A stretch of 64,000 bases of DNA from Rhodospirillaceae bacterium (GTDB lineage Bacteria; Pseudomonadota; Alphaproteobacteria; MPNO01; UBA2964): positions 744,001-808,000 of the forward strand of contig PBIN01000015.1 of the NCBI GenBank assembly GCA_002720855.1, read 5' to 3'. The translations under genes and the position numbers were made by a program. This document shows positions 28,499 to 38,139 of this stretch, one piece after another. The notes beneath the pieces are model-generated. The model did no database searches, was not told the origin of the DNA, and saw only the letters and a list, made by a program, of their open reading frames with translations. Position 1 is the first letter of the stretch; the number at the start of each line of letters is the position of its first letter.

Positions 28499-29200
28499 AT
28501 GGCGTCCCAGCGAAAATACTCTCTTTCCTTAATCGCCGTGATAATAGGCGGGTTACTTGTTTACATGACCGGGCCGAGGCTGGTTGCCTACATTGCAATG
28601 CAGCCTGGTGATTCCACTATAATTTCTCTAGGCCGCGGGGAGGATGTCAGCGCCCAGAAAATTAGCAAGGCCATTCGCGGACGCCGGGCTTCATTAAAAT
28701 GGTTCGAAAGGGGTCGGACGCATCTTGAAATATCCGGTCTGTATCTATTTTTAGCCGACAATCCGAAATTTAAACCCGCGCTCCGAAAATCGTTTCTGGA
28801 TAAAAGCATCGAAGCGTTTGACAAGGGCTTAGTCCTTGAACCACGCAAGCCGTATTCCTGGGTCCAATTTGCTCAGGCAAAATTTCGGCAGGACCGGCGC
28901 TCCAAAGAAATCAATTCATTGCTTCGAATGTCCTACATGATTGCGCCGGAGGAACCTCGAATAGTAGTGACGCGGGTGCAGTTGGGTTTTCGCGCACAAA
29001 ACATTCTCGCAAAAGATTTAGAGAAAAATTTTCGAAATGACATTCGACTTAATTTGAAACATCAACCAAGGCAATTGACCATATTTGCCCGGAAAAAATT
29101 CGCGTTGCCCTGGTTGAATCGGATTGCCAAAGGGGATTCCAAATTAACCGACAATCTCTATCGCGAGTTTTTAAAATTACCGCCACCAGGCGATCTTTAG
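28499..29200 (+). CDS. TPR-like membrane-anchored protein
   Basis: A 233-residue protein with one N-terminal membrane segment (SLIAVIIGGLLVYMTGPRLVAY) and a helical remainder. The segment SIEAFDKGLVLEPRKPYSWVQF and later SLLRMSYMIAPEEPRIV read as tetratricopeptide-like helices. Similar proteins sit beside O-antigen ligase genes in exopolysaccharide loci, perhaps helping assembly at the membrane. The family cannot be named with certainty. It lies 19 bases after the BY-kinase remnant and ends 2 bases before the convergent, interrupted polymerase/ligase gene. Confidence 0.7.
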   Translation: MASQRKYSLSLIAVIIGGLLVYMTGPRLVAYIAMQPGDSTIISLGRGEDVSAQKISKAIRGRRASLKWFERGRTHLEISGLYLFLADNPKFKPALRKSFLDKSIEAFDKGLVLEPRKPYSWVQFAQAKFRQDRRSKEINSLLRMSYMIAPEEPRIVVTRVQLGFRAQNILAKDLEKNFRNDIRLNLKHQPRQLTIFARKKFALPWLNRIAKGDSKLTDNLYREFLKLPPPGDL

Positions 29201-29202
29201 GG

Positions 29203-30636
29203 TCATCGAGAACTTCCCGCCGCCCGATTCTGGCTCGGCCAGGATTGAGCGAAAGCAACGCCCAAGATCGCTGCGTAAGTCGCTGCAATCGCGGGAATTT
29301 GGATAGTGAAATCCAATAGATTCTGGACAGCAATCATCACCGTTACTCCCAATCCCAAAACGCTAAAAATGGCATTACGCCGTCGTGTCTTAATGCCGAT
29401 GAGAACACGGCTTAATATGATGACGAAGACCAGCATCAAAAGGCCAAATCCGACATAGCCAAGATCAACTATGAGCTCGATGTAGACGCTATGCACCTTA
29501 TCAAACCTCGGTGCATACCAAGGCACTGCCGCGTCTCTGAATTGGTAGAATATTTGCGGAAATGATCCAAGGCCGTGCCCTGTAAAGGGGGCCGTATCTA
29601 TGATACGCTATGCAATTTCGTGAACTGTGTCTCGGCCGGTCCCCTGATGAGCAAGTTGCATGACACGCCCAAGTGTCGCGCGTCCGCTCATTTCCAGAAT
29701 GACGAATCCACTGCCAAATACCAAAACCGACAAGGCGATTAATGGTTTTCGGCGAGTGTTGGCCCTGCCAATGAGGATCGAGAGCATGACAGCTGCACCG
29801 ATCGCGGTGACAAGAAGTGCACCCCGTGAATGGGTAAACATCATCGCTATGGTAACGACGATTGCACCACATACGAGGCAATAAATGGACGGAGGAAGGG
29901 CCTCACTGAGCCGTTGCCCTTCTTTCGCGGCTGAACGCGCAGTCTGTGATACAGAGTGCAGTACCAATCCAAGAATGGTCAGAATACCCATACCCGCGTA
30001 GGCGCCATAGGCCGCCCGCCCCACAAAGGTGCTGGTCAAGTCACCAGTGTTTGCCCATTTTGCGTATCCCAATATCGTTTTATTCCCCGCCGTATATACC
30101 GAGAGTCCATAGGACGCATAGGCAATCGCCGCAATGGAGATACACCAAAGGATCGCACGAGCATTTGAAGGGTCACGTCCGAATTGTGCTGCGATCCAGA
30201 ATATACCTGCATAGGCAACAAGACGAAGCGCATGCTCAATGGCGGTTTCCCTGTCTGTGGTGATCGCACTATTCAACGGTTTTCCCAGAATTTTCGCGGC
30301 ATCTTGCCATAGCGGATCATGCCAATCGATCGGCGTCAGCATTGTCGTTTGAACCAGTGCCCAAAGAATGACAAGGCCAAACAGGACTCCCGGAAAGACG
30401 AAAACCCGGCCAGGAAGTTTTGCCATAGAAGGGTGCCGAAATGCTGCAAAGGCCCAGAGAATAAGGAGTATTCCGACGCTAAAGCTTAAGAAAGACCATG
30501 ACCAAGGTCGATTTGATCCCAAAGGGAGCGGAACCCAGGCGAGTAGCAACAGGAACGCCCAGAACAGAAGTTTCGAAAATTTACCGTCAGACTTAGCCAA
30601 TGGCTTCAGACCGATACTGACAGCATCAGAAAACAC
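29203..30636 (-). pseudogene. O-antigen ligase/polymerase (Wzy_C) with in-frame TAG
   Basis: One continuous minus-strand reading frame of 478 codons is interrupted by a single TAG at 29608-29610 (codon 343). Before it: a GTG start (30636) with an AGAGG ribosome site, many membrane helices, TSTFVGRAAYGAYAGMGILT and MFTHSRGALLVTAIGA. After it, in the same phase: RIIDTAPFTGHGLGSFPQIF, then DKVHSVYIELIVDLGYVGFG, the most conserved part of the O-antigen ligase/Wzy_C family. The stop therefore lies inside a conserved segment, where TGG-to-TAG is a simple cause. It follows the glycosylphosphotransferase gene by 36 bases. A base-calling error or suppression are alternatives. Confidence 0.82.
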
Positions 30637-30672
30637 CGCACCTCTTTCTCAAGCCCCATCAGATAGCGACCG

Positions 30673-32094
30673 CTAGTAGGCATTTTCATTCAGGAAACCG
30701 GTAAACAAGGTGAGGAACAGTATTTTTAAGTCGAATCCGAGAGACCAATTCTCAATATAATATAGATCATGCTGCACCCTCGCCCGCATTTGTTCGGGGT
30801 TGGCTGTTTCGCCCCTGAGTCCGTTCACCTGCGCCCAACCGGTAATTCCGGGTTTTACTTTATGCCTGATCAGGTACTCATCGATGATTTGTGCATACTC
30901 CTCATTGTGAGCGATGGCGTGGGGCCGCGGGCCCACCAGAGACATTTCACCGCGCAAAACATTTATGATCTGTGGCAGTTCGTCGAGACTGGTGCGCCTT
31001 ATGAACCTGCCGACCCTCGTAACTCTTGGATCTTCTTGCTGCGCCTGCTTGACCTTTTTGTCCGACCTGTCCGGTTCCCAAAACATGCTGCGAAATTTTA
31101 GAACGGTGATTTCGTTGTTATTAAAACCGTATCGTTTTTGCCGGAATAATATTGGCCCGGAGCTATCGAGTTTTATCGCTAATGCGATTGCAAGCAGGAT
31201 CGGCCATATGAGCATTAGAATTATGAGTCCCAAAAGCCTATCTTCAATACCTTTTAGTATGCGGTTCCAGCCTGCCAAAGGCGGTTTAAATACTGTTAGC
31301 ATCGGAACTCCGGCAATATCGCCGTAGCCCAGATGAGGAATCTCGAACACTGCAGTGCCGGGGCATAATGTGATATCTGCCGCAACCGTCCGTAATCGTC
31401 GTAAAATATTTTCCAAACGTTCCTGAGCGGTCCATGGTAGCGCAATAGCGATTTGATCAACGCGCTGGTTCCGGACAAACATTAGTAAATCATCGATATT
31501 ACCTTGGTTTTTGTGTTCGCCTATGGATTCCGGAACGCGGGTATTTCTGTCGTCAAATAATCCGAGAATTTTCACCCCGGAAGCTTTTCTGCTATCCAGG
31601 TGTTTTATCAACCGTTCGCCAAACTCTCCTGCCCCAACAACGATGACGTTGTATGTTAGCTGACCTTTTTCACGGAGTTGTTTGATAAGAACGACCGCAA
31701 ACAGTCGTACAGCGGTCAATGAAATATAAGCAGCAATAAACCAATAGGTCGCCCAGGCGCGGGAAAAACTACTCGAGACTTTTCCAAAATAGGCAATGAG
31801 CAGGAGAGTCACCATAACCGCACCCCAGCTCACCGTAATAGCGCCAAGTTGAGCGGCAAGTTTTTGAAGATCGACAAAATTATAGAGTCGGCCGAAATGC
31901 ATAAAATTGGCTGCCAACAAGGCACCGATTGCGATTGCAATCGGATAGTTATCAGGCATATGTGCGTAAAAACCGTGATAGACGCCGTACGCCACATAGC
32001 CAGTAGATGCTATGACCAAAAGATCAACTATACGGAGTGCGCCTGTAATGACGCGTTGATCGTCTATGCCGAGACTAATTCTTGGGAGTTGCAT
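30673..32094 (-). CDS. Polyprenyl-phosphate glycosylphosphotransferase (WcaJ-like)
   Basis: A 473-residue initiating transferase that moves sugar-1-phosphate from a nucleotide sugar onto undecaprenyl phosphate. Four or five N-terminal helices precede a Rossmann-like domain (VIVVGAGEFGERLIKHL) and a fifth helix. The cytoplasmic catalytic domain holds GPILFRQKRYGFNNNEITVL, LKFRSMFWEPD, RRTSLDELPQIINVLRGEMS and LVGPRPHA, followed by KPGITGWAQVNGLRGET. WcaJ/PssY-type transferases typically use UDP-glucose. ATG 32094 is chosen over a TTG at 32106. It is co-directional with the interrupted polymerase gene. Confidence 0.94.
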   Translation of the reverse strand: MQLPRISLGIDDQRVITGALRIVDLLVIASTGYVAYGVYHGFYAHMPDNYPIAIAIGALLAANFMHFGRLYNFVDLQKLAAQLGAITVSWGAVMVTLLLIAYFGKVSSSFSRAWATYWFIAAYISLTAVRLFAVVLIKQLREKGQLTYNVIVVGAGEFGERLIKHLDSRKASGVKILGLFDDRNTRVPESIGEHKNQGNIDDLLMFVRNQRVDQIAIALPWTAQERLENILRRLRTVAADITLCPGTAVFEIPHLGYGDIAGVPMLTVFKPPLAGWNRILKGIEDRLLGLIILMLIWPILLAIALAIKLDSSGPILFRQKRYGFNNNEITVLKFRSMFWEPDRSDKKVKQAQQEDPRVTRVGRFIRRTSLDELPQIINVLRGEMSLVGPRPHAIAHNEEYAQIIDEYLIRHKVKPGITGWAQVNGLRGETANPEQMRARVQHDLYYIENWSLGFDLKILFLTLFTGFLNENAY

Positions 32095-32238
32095 GGGAAT
32101 GGACAATCAACCTTCGCAATACCTGCGTCATTTGGGCAGTAAACGGCAGCAAATTCTCGCCTGCCTATGGTCCAACCACGATGATTATAGGCTTTGATTG
32201 CGCGCGGGGTAAAGATTCTTGCGAATATTGCGAAAGTG

Positions 32239-32919
32239 CTAGCTTCGATGAAGCCACCAAAATTGCTCATTGATAGAGTAGATTGGTTTGTAATGGTGGA
32301 CTTTGCGAGTATCGACGACGTGTTTGATTTGATTATCCAGTAGCAAGGCACGACCCTTGTGGTAAACGATCAGAACAGCGTGAGCGAGCCGAAGATTTAA
32401 ATCCTGCAAGACGAGAATTCTCAAATTGGAAGCCGGCACGCCTAACGCCCGAAGAGAAAGGTACTTGCTAATAGCGTAATCTTCGCAGTCACCATCTCTG
32501 CGAAGGAATTGCTTGGGAGTAGCCCAATAATCAGGCACGCCATAATTTCTAGGATCAACAATATAGCGCGTCCGGTTCATTTCCGTGTTGACGGCGTGGA
32601 TTTGCTGCAATCGGGATTTATTTCGGATTTCATCAAGAAACTCGCTCCATTCCTGTAGATGGCAGCGACTAAAAATCGATGATTCACAGGGCTGATCGGG
32701 TAAATCTTTCTCTTTGAAATAACGCTCCAACGTTCCTTGCCACTTTGGAAATAGCGAAATTTTAGTGGAAGGCGTCTCTTGGCTTCCAAACAAAGCAGGA
32801 CGATACCCGGCGCTTTGCGCATTGTTGATCGATAAAATCAATAAGGCGACAAGGAGATAGGGGCTCCATCGAAAAGTCAGACGCTTCAAAATTTGACTTA
32901 CAAGCACAGTATTCAACAT
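32239..32919 (-). CDS. Transglutaminase-like cysteine protease (BTLCP, LapG-like)
   Basis: A 226-residue exported protein of the bacterial transglutaminase-like cysteine proteinase family. After a hydrophobic leader (SPYLLVALLILSINNAQSA) come the LQQIHAVNTEMNR helix, GVPDYWATPKQFL, and the catalytic triad: Cys in DGDCEDYAISKY, His in RLAHAVLIVY and Asp in LLLDNQ. LapG of this family cleaves surface adhesins in the periplasm under control of the c-di-GMP receptor LapD. The open frame extends to a TTG at 32967. ATG 32919 is chosen because it gives a shorter leader. It is divergent from the Cache-PAS-HD-GYP-like sensor. Confidence 0.87.
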   Translation of the reverse strand: MLNTVLVSQILKRLTFRWSPYLLVALLILSINNAQSAGYRPALFGSQETPSTKISLFPKWQGTLERYFKEKDLPDQPCESSIFSRCHLQEWSEFLDEIRNKSRLQQIHAVNTEMNRTRYIVDPRNYGVPDYWATPKQFLRRDGDCEDYAISKYLSLRALGVPASNLRILVLQDLNLRLAHAVLIVYHKGRALLLDNQIKHVVDTRKVHHYKPIYSINEQFWWLHRS

Positions 32920-33072
32920 CGTCCGCCCGGGGATTATGAAATTTTTCAGATCCTCCAATAGTTCCAAAATTTATCTCCTTTGCGTTAACAGAGCGCTAAC
33001 CCGCTATCGGCCATGATGCTCACCGTTAACCCTGTTTAGACAGGACAATTAACGTTTTTGGAGGAGGGGAAG
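32920..33072. promoter_or_regulatory. Divergent control region between BTLCP and sensor genes
   Basis: This gap separates two divergent genes and must hold both promoters. It contains a short perfect palindrome CCTGT-TTAG-ACAGG (33031-33044), repeated TTAAC-type elements near 32984, 33026 and 33050, and a very strong purine-rich ribosome site GGAGGAGGGG (33060-33069) for the rightward gene. Confidence 0.4.
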
Positions 33073-35190
33073 TTGCCGTTGGTTAACAAATTGCAAGTTG
33101 AAACCGCTAACCCCGGAATGAAAATTCGTCTTGGCGTAGTGGCTCTTCTCGTCCTGGGACTATTTATCACTGGCCTAGTCGGTATTTTCAGGTTCGTCGA
33201 AAACGAGCGCGAGCGTGAATTACAGGTTTGGCAGACCCGCTTGACAATAATTGCCGATACCCGAACGCAAGCGATTGAAGGCTGGATATCAGGTCAAATT
33301 GCCTCCGTTACAAAGCTGGCGCAGAATGCCGCTCTTCAACTCTATATGACGCAGATGATAGCGTCGGCCGGCTCCGGAATTGCCGTTTCCCCCGGCGTCG
33401 AAGCGCAGGCGGATTATCTCCGAAATTTGCTGGTCGTTGTTGCCCATCGATCAGGATTTTCAAAATCACCGCAAGGTCCCGAAGTTGGCGCAAACGTCAG
33501 GCGTGTCGGCGTTGCCGGAATTGCTCTAACCACGCGCGACGGCAAAGTCGTCGTGTCCACACCTGGAATGCCACCAGTCGATGGGTCGCTATTGTCATTT
33601 TTGAAAGAGGCAAAACCAGCAGAAACAGCAATACGCGATTTGCGCCTCGATGCTGCCGGTAAGCCCTCCATGGTATTTGCTACTCCAATATTTGCGGTTC
33701 AGGGGCGTGGCGCTCCATCTGATCAAATAGGATGGGCAATTGGGGTTAAACAGGTATCAGATGAACTTTATCCGCTCTTACGCCAGCCCGGCGCAATTTG
33801 GAAGTCGGCTGAGGCTCTGATCGTCCAAAATAACGATGGGCTGATTAGGTATTTATCGCCAACGCGTGTCGGGGACGCGCCGTTGGCGCGTAGTTTCGCG
33901 ATTGATACGCCAGCACTCGCTGCCAAGTTCGCTATTGAAAAACCAGGCGGCTTCGCTGTGCGGCGCGATTATCGTGGCAACGACGTTTTGGTTTCAGGGC
34001 GGATGGTAGGAAAGATGCCCTGGACAGTTTTGTACAAAATTGATCGCGAAGAAGCACTCGGAGATAGCGACACGCGGCTAAATCGTTTGGTGATTATTTT
34101 ATGTCTTGGGCTGATCGGTGTCTCTGCGGCTATTTTGGCGGTGTGGCGCCATGGCGCTTCATTGCGTTCCGCACAGGCTGCGGAAAAAGCCGAACAAATG
34201 GCAAACCGATATGAAGCACAAAGCAAATTCCTGAAACTCATAACGGATACTCAACCGACGTCGATGTTTATCGTCGATGGGGATAACCGTTACAAATTCG
34301 CCAATAAGATCGCATCCGACAGCACCGGAATTTCGGAAGATGATCTTATCGGTAAAAGTCTTGCAAGTGTCTTGGGACCAGCTGATGCAATACGCTATGA
34401 ACAGATTAATAAAAAGGTACTTCAAACAGGTGAAGCACAAATTGACGTTCACCGAACGGGATCAAATGGAGATCTTCGTATTTGGCAGGCCGAGCATATT
34501 CCGGTTTCGACAGAACTTGATGCTACACCGGGTGTGATGGTCGTAGAGGAAGACATCAGCAGTGTCGTCAATGAACGCGAACGCCGCGAACGCACTTTGG
34601 AGCAACTCTCAGATACATTGGTCGCTATTCTCGATCGGCGCGATCCATATGCGAGCAACCATTCCGCACGTGTCGCCGCGACGGCCGAAGCGCTCGCCAG
34701 CGAAATGGGCCTCGAAGATTCTGTCGTCGCTACGGCACGGACCGCAGGCAGGCTGATGAACATCGGCAAAATTGTCGTACCTGAAGAGATGTTAACGAGG
34801 GCAGGATCACTCGGCGATGACGAGGTTAGGCTTGTTCGTGGCGGATTGTTGAAGAGTGCCGAACTTTTGAAAGGTGTTGAATTTGATGGCCCGGTGGTAG
34901 CGGTGCTGCAACAGGTTCAACGCCGCTGGGGCGACTGCAACCCTGATACGCGTGATACTGATGATGTCCTGATATTGGCGCAGATTGTTGCGGTCGCTAA
35001 TGCTTTTGTCGCATTAATCAGCCAACGGTCGTGGCGGGCGGAAATCGACATGGATGAAGCAGCTGCACAAATGATGGCTGATGCAGATACCGTATTTGTC
35101 CGCCGCGTTCTGTCGGCTCTTCTAAACCTCGTTGATAATCGCGATTTACGGGAAGAGCTAACGATCGAATCGAATGTGGAAAGACATTAA
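33073..35190 (+). CDS. Cache-PAS sensor with degenerate HD-GYP domain
   Basis: A ~705-residue membrane sensor. Order: membrane helix (VALLVLGLFITGLVGIF), a large periplasmic Cache-like domain (about 45-330) with VGVAGIALTTRDGKVVVST, a second helix (LVIILCLGLIGVSAAILAV), a PAS domain beginning LITDTQPTSMFIVDG, then an HD-GYP-like domain. In the last, RRDPYASNHSARVAATAEAL is family-like, but the HD pair of LHDIGK reads LMNIGK, and the HHE and GYP elements are missing (RRWGDCNPD instead). Phosphodiesterase activity is therefore unlikely. The start is a TTG at 33073, placed by the strong GGAGGAGGGG site. TTG 33058, TTG 33079 and ATG 33118 are alternatives. Confidence 0.82.
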   Translation: MPLVNKLQVETANPGMKIRLGVVALLVLGLFITGLVGIFRFVENERERELQVWQTRLTIIADTRTQAIEGWISGQIASVTKLAQNAALQLYMTQMIASAGSGIAVSPGVEAQADYLRNLLVVVAHRSGFSKSPQGPEVGANVRRVGVAGIALTTRDGKVVVSTPGMPPVDGSLLSFLKEAKPAETAIRDLRLDAAGKPSMVFATPIFAVQGRGAPSDQIGWAIGVKQVSDELYPLLRQPGAIWKSAEALIVQNNDGLIRYLSPTRVGDAPLARSFAIDTPALAAKFAIEKPGGFAVRRDYRGNDVLVSGRMVGKMPWTVLYKIDREEALGDSDTRLNRLVIILCLGLIGVSAAILAVWRHGASLRSAQAAEKAEQMANRYEAQSKFLKLITDTQPTSMFIVDGDNRYKFANKIASDSTGISEDDLIGKSLASVLGPADAIRYEQINKKVLQTGEAQIDVHRTGSNGDLRIWQAEHIPVSTELDATPGVMVVEEDISSVVNERERRERTLEQLSDTLVAILDRRDPYASNHSARVAATAEALASEMGLEDSVVATARTAGRLMNIGKIVVPEEMLTRAGSLGDDEVRLVRGGLLKSAELLKGVEFDGPVVAVLQQVQRRWGDCNPDTRDTDDVLILAQIVAVANAFVALISQRSWRAEIDMDEAAAQMMADADTVFVRRVLSALLNLVDNRDLREELTIESNVERH

Positions 35191-35239
35191 ACCCCTAAGA
35201 ATGCTGGTGTAATCGACCCGTGCGCGGCATAGTAAGGGC

Positions 35240-35998
35240 ATGTTTGGTAAGTTATTCGGAAAGGGGCGTCAGCAAATGCCGCCCCCGTCAGTTACTGCCG
35301 GAAGCCGCGTTTATGTGATTGGTGATATTCATGGACGGGTCGATCTTCTCCATGACATTCATCAGCAAATCCTTCAAGACATATCGAGCGCGCCAGACCT
35401 AGATACGACAGTTATTTACCTTGTAGATTATGTCGATCGCGGCGATGCTTCGTGCGCAGTTATTGATCTCCTCGTCGAAAACCCGCTTGCACATCTCAAT
35501 CCAATTTTTTTGTCCGGCAATCACGAACAGATGATGGTCGCGTTCTTAGAAGATATTGCAATCGCCGGTATGTGGCTGGGCAACGGTGGTAATTCCACTC
35601 TATTGAGTTACGCAGTGGGTGCCCCTACTGACAAAACTGGAGATGAAAAACTCCGAATAATGCAACGGGACTTTCGGGCAAAATTGCCCCCTGAGCATCT
35701 GGAATTTTTGCGTAGTCTTTCCCTCTATCATATAGAACAGGATTACCTTTTCGTGCACGCCGGTGTGGCGCCCGGTGTTCCAATTGAGGACCAGGGGAGT
35801 GAAGACTTCCTTTGGATTCGCGACGAGTTTTTGCGATCGCGTGCCAATCACGGTCATTGCATCGTACATGGGCATTCGATTGTTGATATGCCGGAGTTCT
35901 ACCCGAACCGAATAGCGATCGATACCGGCGCCTATTACAGCGGTCGCTTAACCTGTCTTGTGCTTGAAGGACAGGAACGTCGATTTTTGCAAACCTAA
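35240..35998 (+). CDS. Metallophosphoesterase (serine/threonine phosphatase-like)
   Basis: A 252-residue PPP-family metallophosphatase. The metal-site motifs are in order: VIGDIHGRVDLL, DYVDRGD, LSGNHEQMM, FVHAGVAPG and IVHGHSIV. The family covers protein phosphatases (PrpA-like) and diadenosine tetraphosphatases. No tool here separates these. All ligand residues appear present, although the usual glycine before DxxDRG is Val (LVDYVDRG). It follows the degenerate sensor by 49 bases on the same strand and precedes the nucleotidyltransferase gene. Confidence 0.9.
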   Translation: MFGKLFGKGRQQMPPPSVTAGSRVYVIGDIHGRVDLLHDIHQQILQDISSAPDLDTTVIYLVDYVDRGDASCAVIDLLVENPLAHLNPIFLSGNHEQMMVAFLEDIAIAGMWLGNGGNSTLLSYAVGAPTDKTGDEKLRIMQRDFRAKLPPEHLEFLRSLSLYHIEQDYLFVHAGVAPGVPIEDQGSEDFLWIRDEFLRSRANHGHCIVHGHSIVDMPEFYPNRIAIDTGAYYSGRLTCLVLEGQERRFLQT

Positions 35999-36014
35999 TC
36001 CGGGAGAGGCGCCG

Positions 36015-37100
36015 ATGTTTTTTTGGCGCGATCACGAATATTTTGATCCCTGGCCGTTAATCGCCAACCCGGAGGATCTCGCACGGCCAGAAAACCCAGA
36101 TGACTTTTTTGATGCGGTAGAAGCGCTGGCGCGCCTGATTTCTCCTACTCTTACGATGCATTTGCTGGAGCCCGTTCAGCAGCTAATAGATGAACCGATA
36201 CTCGATCCATCGATTGTTTCGGAAAACCGGCTACTGGCAAAATTTTCCCTGGCACAGCAACGGCACTGGGCGCAGATACTCGCAGAATCAGATATCGATG
36301 TTTTATTTTTGAAGGGTTTTGCATACGGACATAGTTTTTATCCGGATCCTGTATTACGCCAACAGGGCGACCTCGATTTTCTGGTTCGGCCAAGTGATCT
36401 TTCCGCCGTTATGTCATTTCTCGAAAAGTTTGGATTTCAATTTCGCCCGGCACCCCAAAGCCGCTGGGGTGCGATTTCGGACGCGAGCTTTATGCCGTTT
36501 GTAACGCCGGACGGAAGTTGCGATCTTGATCTGCACGTTCATCCCGACTGTTATCCCGCATATTGTTCGCTTACGACCGAGCGGTTATTTGCGGAATCTC
36601 AATTGATCGATGCGGGAGGATTCGCGGCACGAATTCCTTGCCGCGAACACGCCTTACTCCTTTGCGTAACGAACGCCGCAAAGGAAAAGTTCGATATGTT
36701 TAGTGCCCGGAAGGTCATCGATGCGATGGTGTTGTTGCGAAATACTCCCGATCTAGATTGGGAAAAAGTTTTAAGCCTTGCAGCCGAGGGAAACTATTTC
36801 ATTCCAGCGCGTATCTTCTTTTCGCTAATGGTTGCTTTGGGATTTCCTGACTCAAAGATTCCTGCTGCTCTTCTGGCGTCCCTACCCAGATGGCGTCGAA
36901 ACTCATTTCGTAAAATCGTTTGGCGATTTAAAACGTTGTTTCCAGAAGACCCAAACCTGCTCTCTTTGTTGTGGCGGGAATGGGCTTTGTGCGCGGAGCC
37001 TGCCGTCGCTTTTTACAATCTGCGACTCCGTGCCCGCGGAATGGTTAGGCCGGGCTCAGGAATTCCAGAAGGTGCTCCGACAAAGGTTGAATATTCCTAG
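36015..37100 (+). CDS. NTP_transf_5-type nucleotidyltransferase-like protein
   Basis: A 361-residue protein of the uncharacterised nucleotidyltransferase family (NTP_transf_5). The core is VLFLKGFAYGHSFYPDPVLR and QGDLDFLVRPSDLSAVMSFL, with D-x-D as the metal pair, then DGSCDLDLHVHPD. This arrangement, gene neighbours PqqD-like and HprK-like in the same locus, and AsnB-type enzymes recur in polysaccharide loci and also in lasso-peptide clusters. The substrate is unknown. ATG 36015 has GGGAGAGG before it. An open frame reaches back to 35958, overlapping the phosphatase. Confidence 0.78.
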   Translation: MFFWRDHEYFDPWPLIANPEDLARPENPDDFFDAVEALARLISPTLTMHLLEPVQQLIDEPILDPSIVSENRLLAKFSLAQQRHWAQILAESDIDVLFLKGFAYGHSFYPDPVLRQQGDLDFLVRPSDLSAVMSFLEKFGFQFRPAPQSRWGAISDASFMPFVTPDGSCDLDLHVHPDCYPAYCSLTTERLFAESQLIDAGGFAARIPCREHALLLCVTNAAKEKFDMFSARKVIDAMVLLRNTPDLDWEKVLSLAAEGNYFIPARIFFSLMVALGFPDSKIPAALLASLPRWRRNSFRKIVWRFKTLFPEDPNLLSLLWREWALCAEPAVAFYNLRLRARGMVRPGSGIPEGAPTKVEYS

Positions 37101-37185
37101 TTCGACCAATGAACCCATATGATGTTACACATCGTCACGGGAGTCTGACAATTGATCTAACTCTAGCGTAGTATGGTGACAAAAG

Positions 37186-38136
37186 ATGGTCTCTGATAAA
37201 CGGGTTTTGGTTACTGGCGGTGCAGGATTCATTGGCTCGCACCTTTGCGAGCGGCTTCTCGCTGACAAGCATGACGTGTTGTGTATAGATAATTATTTTA
37301 CCGGGTCGAAGAGCAATGTCGCCCAGTTAATGCAAAATCCGCATTTTGAGTTAATGCGACACGATGTAACTTTCCCGCTCTATATCGAAACGGATGAGAT
37401 TTATAATCTCGCCTGTCCTGCCTCGCCCGTGCATTATCAATTCGATCCGGTGCAAACAACCAAAACCAGCGTTCACGGGGCAATCAATATGCTTGGCCTT
37501 GCAAAACGGGTGCGAGCAAAAATTTTCCAAGCGTCGACAAGTGAAGTTTATGGCGATCCGAAAGTTCATCCGCAGGTCGAAACTTATTGGGGACATTGCA
37601 ATCCGATTGGACCACGCGCTTGCTATGATGAAGGAAAGCGATGCGCGGAGACATTGTTCTTTGATTATCGGCGGCAACATAACCTCTCGATCAAAGTCGC
37701 ACGTATTTTCAATACCTATGGTCCGCGTATGCATCCGAATGACGGCCGCGTTGTATCCAACTTTATTGTTCAGGCTTTGCGCAACGATCCCGTGACTATC
37801 TATGGCGACGGAGAACAGACCCGTTCGTTTTGCTATGTTGACGACCTGGTCGAAGCGTTTATCCGTATTATGAATACCGAAGATGATTTCACGGGTCCGG
37901 TGAACATTGGCAATCCCAATGAATTTACCATTAGGGAACTTGCAGATACGGTCATCGAGCTTATCGGATCGAAATCGGAAATTATTTCAAAACCGCTTCC
38001 TGCCGATGATCCCGTTCAACGGCAACCGGATATTACCATTGCCCGCGAGAAGCTTGATTGGGAGCCTACTATTCAATTGAAAGAAGGGCTGACAAAAACA
38101 ATTGCCTATTTTGACGAGCGGTTGTCGGAAAACTAG
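37186..38136 (+). CDS. UDP-glucuronate decarboxylase-like (UXS) SDR
   Basis: A 316-residue extended short-chain dehydrogenase that closely follows UDP-xylose synthase: [16 protein letters not shown] for [43 protein letters not shown], the catalytic Tyr/Lys in [37 protein letters not shown] and [19 protein letters not shown]. The ACPASPxxYQ and ExYWG-x2-NPIGPR features are typical of UXS. It would convert UDP-glucuronate to UDP-xylose for the polysaccharide. A nucleotide-sugar dehydrogenase is encoded at 57.6 kb but looks AlgD-like. Confidence 0.92.
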   Translation: MVSDKRVLVTGGAGFIGSHLCERLLADKHDVLCIDNYFTGSKSNVAQLMQNPHFELMRHDVTFPLYIETDEIYNLACPASPVHYQFDPVQTTKTSVHGAINMLGLAKRVRAKIFQASTSEVYGDPKVHPQVETYWGHCNPIGPRACYDEGKRCAETLFFDYRRQHNLSIKVARIFNTYGPRMHPNDGRVVSNFIVQALRNDPVTIYGDGEQTRSFCYVDDLVEAFIRIMNTEDDFTGPVNIGNPNEFTIRELADTVIELIGSKSEIISKPLPADDPVQRQPDITIAREKLDWEPTIQLKEGLTKTIAYFDERLSEN

Positions 38137-38139
38137 TTA

